Part shown: piece by piece, positions 58,692-64,000 of the stretch
Numbering within the stretch: position 1 is the first letter of the stretch
Layout of the letters: the number at the start of each line of letters is the position of its first letter
Assembly (NCBI GenBank): GCA_025617745.1
Contig: CM046866.1
Location: 12,841,725 to 12,905,724 of the forward strand
Reading direction: 5' to 3'
DNA length: 64,000 nucleotides
Source: Heliocidaris erythrogramma
Taxonomy: Eukaryota > Echinodermata > Echinoidea > Camarodonta > Echinometridae
Program-made: the position numbers and the translations under genes
The notes under the pieces: generated by a model
Database searches by the model: none
Told to the model about the DNA's origin: nothing
Seen by the model: only the letters and a program-made list of their open reading frames with translations

Positions 58692-59359
58692 TTGCTAAAG
58701 TAGTAAAAATCAGATTTATCAGACTCTGTGTATCCAACCCCCCCCCCCCCTTCTCTCTCTCTCTCTCTCTCTTAATCTTCCAAGAAATTAACAAAATACA
58801 TGTGGTATTCCTTTCTGACATAAAACATGACTACATAAAAAACTACATCTTACATTCTCATTTGTCCAATTCACTTTGATTCAAATGTTTTATTCATCAA
58901 TTTTCAAACATGTAGAAGAATTTGACATTCAAATAACAATCTGCTACAGATTATTTTAAGGAATTCATCATGTCTGACACAACAAATTTTGAAAAATACT
59001 ATCAATTTCAACCTCTGCATTAGGGTTTCAAGGTTTTTACATTACATTTTTATCAATGAAAAGGAGAATATGGCACAACAAAAGTGGTATTTTATATACA
59101 ATACATGACAAATAGTTTGGTTGACAAATTTTAAACACAGAATTTGAATGGCAAACCTATTTGTTAAGCCATTCAATATGACAGGTTATTAAATCCTGGT
59201 GTATTCTGCACTGCATAAAATGATGCATAGTATTCTATGGATTAAAAGAACAAAGATCAAACTGTCTGCTTGAACTCTACATAGAGTGATATACAAATAT
59301 GTTTATGAAACAAAATGATCCTACTTCCTCTTGTCCTCAAGAAGAACAGGTAATTGATC
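58692..59359. other. Non-coding
   Basis: C run and CT microsatellite at 58738-58772, then AT-rich sequence without a gene. Confidence 0.4.
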
Positions 59360-59505
59360 TCAGCCCCGTTTCATAAAATGTTATTTAATAATAACAACTG
59401 CCACATTTCTATAAAATAATTGCTCTCAGCCAATCAGATGCAAGAGTTTCAGTAGCTTATAACAATTATTGCAACTTGTTAAGAGGTTTTATGAAACAGG
59501 GACCT
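59360..59505. mobile_element. MITE with 'gtttcataaaa' ends
   Basis: Left: tcagccccgtttcataaaa; right: the inverse, ttttatgaaacagggacctga. The centre has atataattatt-like symmetry and cagccaatcagatgc. About 145 bp. Confidence 0.7.
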
Positions 59506-59615
59506 GATATTTTGTGGGTATATTATGTGTTAAAACCTCATTGACAATGTATTTTGAAGAAAAGGAAGGCAATAACTTACAACATTGGAAATGTCACAAG
59601 AATATCGTGAGTTGA

Positions 59616-59676
59616 GAGCCAGAAGGGCGTTAACTCTGTGTTAAAGTATATCCTAGAGTTAACGCCCTTCTGGCTC
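59616..59676. ncRNA. Perfect 22-bp hairpin, possible small-RNA precursor or mini-element
   Basis: The arms 59616-59637 and 59655-59676 pair perfectly (gagccagaagggcgttaa... with its inverse) around a 17-base loop. Size resembles a microRNA hairpin, but perfect pairing and the lack of lower-stem extension also fit a tiny inverted-repeat transposon. No sequence match to a known microRNA was recognised. Confidence 0.35.
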
Positions 59677-61700
59677 CTAACAGACTATATATAACGTACT
59701 TGGCTACATAATGACATGCATAAACAATGCAAAATTTAAGTTCTACACTTTAATAAAGGGTGAGATTTGTTCTAAACCAATTAAAAGCAGTTCCCAAACA
59801 AGGCAGTAAAACTGCTTTAAAAACAACAACCATATCGAAATAACAGAAGATACGCGTAGCCAGTAGCATATTCCTGTATCTTATAACACACAGATCAGTG
59901 TGGACATCAAGTCATTCTATTGGTATCATAATGGGCAAGAGAGAACCTGTTAACAAAATTATCCACTGCGAGATTAGCTATGTCAATATCAATACAAACT
60001 GAGGTCAAGAGAAAATATAACATCATCAGGAGAACAATATCATGATTGTTGCATTGTGGGAGAATTTGTACTGTGGGCTAGAATAGAGTGTTAGATATAG
60101 TGGGTGTCATATATCTATATATCAGGATATTTCTTATTTTTAAACTACTGCAAGTCCTGCTGGTAAATTCTTCTGTCGACAAAGGAAAAACTATGACTAC
60201 TATCTAAACATTGCATACTACACCAAATTAAAAGGAGCTCCCATCACCAGAAAAGTATTTTTAACATCGGGTAGAGTGACATCAATTCCTCTTTTTAGTA
60301 GGGAAAATAACATAAGTAAAATGGCATGTAAAAACATTATACATGTATCAATAATGGGTGCATCATATTAAATAATAGAAAGAAATTGTTTTAATAATTC
60401 TATTCCCTTCTAAGAAGAATGAAAAATGCCTACACCAGCCTGTAATCCTTGGGAATGAAGAAAGAGATGCCCCAAAGAAGGTATGTTCTTTAACGACATG
60501 TATTGTACTATTGCACATAATGGGAGGGGGTAGGGGCAGTAAAAAAACATACACAAGAGCGTCCACTCCGGCCATGCCTTTCCTCTACAGTTTCAAAGCC
60601 TATATATCAGGAAAATTAATTCCCGCTGATATGCAAAAAGCAACAGCTATTTATGGAAGAGTCAAAGGTCAGCAAATTGACATGCAAATTCAAATAAATA
60701 ACATATGAAAATATTCTAACGAGCTAACCCCGTCTATCTTCTTTTATACTCAATGTTTATAACGTTTAGCTTTATACCTTGTACGTGTATCATACACTGT
60801 AGTTCACACTGCAGGTAGGTATATATGTAAAACAGAGTTATAGCTTACTCCGACACTTTGAGTTGTTTATAGAGCTTTTATGAAATCAGTTAGGAAAAGA
60901 ATTCTGTATACTATGAAATTATTCATGTCTGGATGTTACTCTAAATATCTGTTGAGAAATAATGGAATATGTTGTGTTGTTTGATCCAAAGCGAGTCCGT
61001 AATACGCGCAATCGGATACGTGTTGTTTGTGAGTATGATGCATTTTGATCCAACAAAAGCATAAATTAGAAGTTAAATATCTTATTATGAATTAGTAGAA
61101 ATGGTTGTAGCTTCTAGAATTGAGTCCAAATTGAGTTTAATTGCCATTTTCCATGATCCAGGAGATGAGAGCTGAAAACAAAGGCGCTATCGAAGGAGGA
61201 AGCAGAACATGAACATGAGGAAAGCTGGAAGATGACATTGGACAGAACCTGCTATCATTTCATTTCGGAGATGCAAGAAATCAAGACTTAACTCTCACAC
61301 CTTTCTGTGCACGTTCAAGCCGTCTTCTCTGAACATGCTGCACTCATGGACAGACAGACAAGAATTAGTCTTTTTTTGCCAACATGGTCACGTCACGTAT
61401 CTTGTCACGTTGATAACTGAATATCTGGACCTGCATGACAGGTATATAAAAAGATTTTGTCGTATAGTCTATGGAAATTAAAGTTGTCAATCACATGGCA
61501 TGGCAGAGCAATCCCAGCTAACAAAAATATGGCTTAAAGTTGGTGGTGACAAAGAGGCGGGTCTTTCAAGATGGGGATAAAAATCAGCAATGTAGAAAAA
61601 CCCAATCGCAGTACTCGACACAGTAGTAATTGGATGCTTTGAAGGAAAAGACTCGAGAGAGAACATGATGACGACTATGGGACCAGTTACAAATGAACTG
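59677..61700. other. No supported gene
   Basis: AT-rich to 61100, then a more balanced stretch at 61160-61700 that might be exonic, but no frame or splice pair could be fixed. Confidence 0.35.
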
Positions 61701-62048
61701 GAAGAGCTGGCTCGGTCAACTTGGAGGTATTATAGTAGGGACGCCCCTTCCCTTACAGGTTGATGTCACCCTCATCGGTCGGTCTACCTGGGGCACCGAT
61801 GACGTAACCAGCGCTATCTTGTATCGAAGCTGCTAAAGAAGACAACACATCTCTCTCTAACGGCCTCTAAGATCTGGGATCATCCGAGAAGGTAGGAAAA
61901 ATAACCTTTTCTTACTTTAATTTAAGTATGGACTGTTTGTTTAGTTGCGTTACCGCTCGGGGCGACTTCAGTATCATATTCATGAACTTTTCCATCTGCT
62001 GATGTTGTTCGGACCGCTAACAAGTACTTAGCCCGCTATTGCCCAACA

Positions 62049-62599
62049 ACAGTGAATGCGACCCTGCACCGAGGATGAACTCAAGTGTTGGTAACAAATT
62101 TGACTGACAAACCCTTGACATTTTCTAAGGGCAAACCCATAGCCTTTTTGTCCCCTACACAACTCATTAATGTGACTCAGGAACTCCCAATGGATTGCAT
62201 AATTTGAACTTCACCAGCAACCTAAGTACTGGTCAGACTGGACATGATAATGTCAAGTATAACACCAGCAGACAAAGAAACCTTAGGAAATACCCCCATC
62301 TTGACTTTATTGACCCCATTGTTGACAACAGGACCTGACTGGCAGTATACTTTCATCAATTGAACCAAAAGAAGTTGTAGAGATAATTAAGGAAAACACA
62401 AAGAAGAGTTGTCCTGAAAACAGATGAGGATGATGAGCAAGAGGTTACTGTAACAGTATCAAGGAAAAAGAGCAAGGCAGGAACTCTCAAAATCAAGACA
62501 ATCATTGTAGTGACAGAGAAATTCTATCACGTGCATGGGCAGGAGATGAGTAGTAAGACTGAAACGACGATAACCCACTTTGACTACAAAGTATTATAA
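62049..62599 (+). pseudogene. Frame-broken coding remnants, possibly LTR-retroelement polyprotein
   Basis: Several short frames have protein-like content but are shifted or stopped relative to each other. One is 62079-62207, 42 codons, preceded in frame by more coding-like sequence beyond a stop at 62076; it contains VLVTNLTDKPLTFSKGKPIA, which recalls a region near the protease of Ty3/gypsy polyproteins. Another frame runs at about 62344-62425, and a third at 62387-62599 has 70 open codons ending TAA. None has an intact start or a recognisable catalytic motif. Alternative: remnants of a host gene. Confidence 0.35.
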
Positions 62600-62742
62600 T
62601 TTAGTTTTTTAATGTTTAAATTTTTTATCTTATATAGCTGGTTATGCCATGTTGTAAATATTTGATTTGTTTATTGATGTATATCTTATACTTTTTTATT
62701 TTCTAATTGCTGGGACAGCAATTTTGAAAGGCAGGGGTAATG

Positions 62743-63310
62743 TAAAGGTTTTCACAAAATCTATTTAGTAACAATACAATATTTCTTGCATGGGACTAGT
62801 TTTGGAAACCATTTGTTAATGCTATATTTCCCTCAGTAAAAATTAATATTTCTGGTGATTATTCTTACCTTTTTGATCAGTCTGTAAAAGAAATCATTCC
62901 TGTCACTTTTATATGGGATGTTACACTCCTAATTCATTCATTTATTGAGATGTTCTTGAATAAACATAAGTTTGCTGAGTAATCAGTAATGAATAATTCA
63001 ACACAAGATTTGAATGTACAAAGTAATGAATATGTATGATGAAGTACTGAATATGTATGATCTATATACATACGTGTATAAACCAATCAATGTTAAGCAT
63101 TATGCGCGTAGTATAGGTATGCACGATTCCTCTGGGTACAAAACGGGGCTGCCCTGGGGATATATGGCCACTACCATTTGGTGATCGGTGAGACTGCAGA
63201 CGGTCACGCTCTTTCTCTCTCTCTCCTGTGCAAGTCTAAGGTACTTCAATAATCAGTATCAAAGAAAAGAAAATAACCCGTGAACTTTTGGACTGTTAGG
63301 CAACGAGCCT
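62743..63310 (+). mobile_element. Possible solo or 3' LTR
   Basis: A purine-rich gaaaggcagggg precedes tgtaaaggttttcac at 62743, as a polypurine tract precedes a 3' LTR. The right end ...gagcctttgtta weakly mirrors the start. AATAAA and a CT run occur inside. No second copy is in the window, so this remains a guess. Confidence 0.25.
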
Positions 63311-63392
63311 TTGTTAATTAATATATCACCAGGGCCTCAGTTGATGCAACCAAGTAGTGTAATGGTAGTTTCGTTATTTCTTTTCTTTTATA

Positions 63393-63569
63393 TACAGTCA
63401 AACCTGCTTTAGCGACCACCTGTATAGAAAGACCACAATTATTGTTTCCCTTGAAAAATGTTTCTCATTGAAACGTGTACTAAAGGAACCTGTACATAAA
63501 GACCACCGGCTCATAAAGACCACTTTTCTTGTCTCCCCTGAGTGGTCTTCATATACAGGTTTCACTGTA
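63393..63569 (-). mobile_element. Tc1/mariner-type MITE, 'aaagaccac' family, copy 2
   Basis: TACAGTCAAACCTG at the left and CAGGTTTCACTGTA at the right; it is the reverse complement of 1323-1517 with small indels. TA borders on both sides. Confidence 0.8.
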
Positions 63570-64000
63570 GTTTCCTTCTGGTTTGCAATTTCATATGGAT
63601 TTTATTTTCTGAATATTTAGCCTGAAATTTAGGGCTATTTTAACGGTTAGCCATGGATGCCTCATGGGACAAGGCAGTCATTCTCTGTTATTTAATCCAA
63701 AGCCTTGCTCCTATTTGGCAACTCTTCTTTACTCACTTTCTTAGCACTCAGAAATGGTACACTAGGAGACCAGATTACAGTTTATAATAGAACAAAACAA
63801 TGACAATACGTGGTATTTGGACATACAATACAAATCAATATCCCTGAATTACAGACAGATAGGGAGGAATCTTTAGACAAGCCGGATAACTTTCGGTTGA
63901 AGAACGATTAAAACTGTAAAGTTAATTCTGAAGTTGGCGATAAGCATAGGAATTATACTTTTAATTATTTTGGAGCTTTAGTCGTAGAGACTATGGTAGT
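63570..64000. other. Non-coding end of window
   Basis: No gene, repeat or RNA recognised. Confidence 0.4.

Noticed and set aside
61161..61380. Possible exon with balanced base composition
   Set aside because: No frame longer than a few dozen codons and no matching splice pair could be found.

Overview
This window is eukaryotic nuclear DNA, not microbial. Its genes have introns with GT-AG borders, intergenic DNA makes up most of it, and short inverted-repeat transposons, tRNA-headed SINEs and tandem satellites are everywhere. The many tacatgtacatgta-type strings, the AT-rich background, and the gene and repeat content suggest a marine invertebrate deuterostome, most likely an echinoderm such as a sea urchin. 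That placement is inference; no species marker is present.

Three protein-coding genes can be supported. (1) Minus strand, 3852-7289: a two-exon gene for a 957-residue protein with an N-terminal CCHC finger, a lysine-rich repeat segment with an AT-hook, 13 C2H2 fingers and an acidic C-terminus. (2) Plus strand, 35627-38785: a 1052-residue multi-zinc-finger protein in one coding exon, probably ZNF507-like, with a 5' UTR splice acceptor just upstream and three upstream AUGs. (3) Minus strand, 50623-57375: a complete five-exon gene for a 205-residue ortholog of CFAP418 (C8orf37), the ciliary-base protein. Its splice phases agree at all four junctions. An RFX X-box-like palindrome lies in its intron 1. 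The three genes do not form an obvious pathway: two look like nuclear DNA-binding proteins and one is ciliary.

The rest is mobile-element territory. From 1 to 16.7 kb there are Tc1/mariner-type and TTAA-flanked MITEs, one nested inside another, a 150-bp tandem array, and two inverted-repeat elements with telomere-like CCCTAA cores. From 16.9 to 22.7 kb lies an unusual composite built from two short modules (a GGGGGTAGTTGTCC motif and a GCTATTCATAA motif). It holds two satellite arrays of 26-bp units in opposite orientation, a 29-G run and a long purine tract. From 22.7 to 35.5 kb there are a SINE, two very stable hairpins, a candidate promoter with two NRF1-like sites, a CACTG-ended element carrying a tRNA-like sequence, and a 1.2-kb foldback with about 480-bp arms. 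From 38.8 kb onward most repeats are MITEs, including one family whose copies at 41 kb and 54 kb differ by an internal inversion. Near 62-63 kb there are frame-broken remnants that may come from an LTR retroelement.

The most interesting material is the modular composite at 16.9-22.2 kb with its dispersed relatives, the telomere-like cores in inverted-repeat elements, and the flipped internal segment in the 41/54-kb family.
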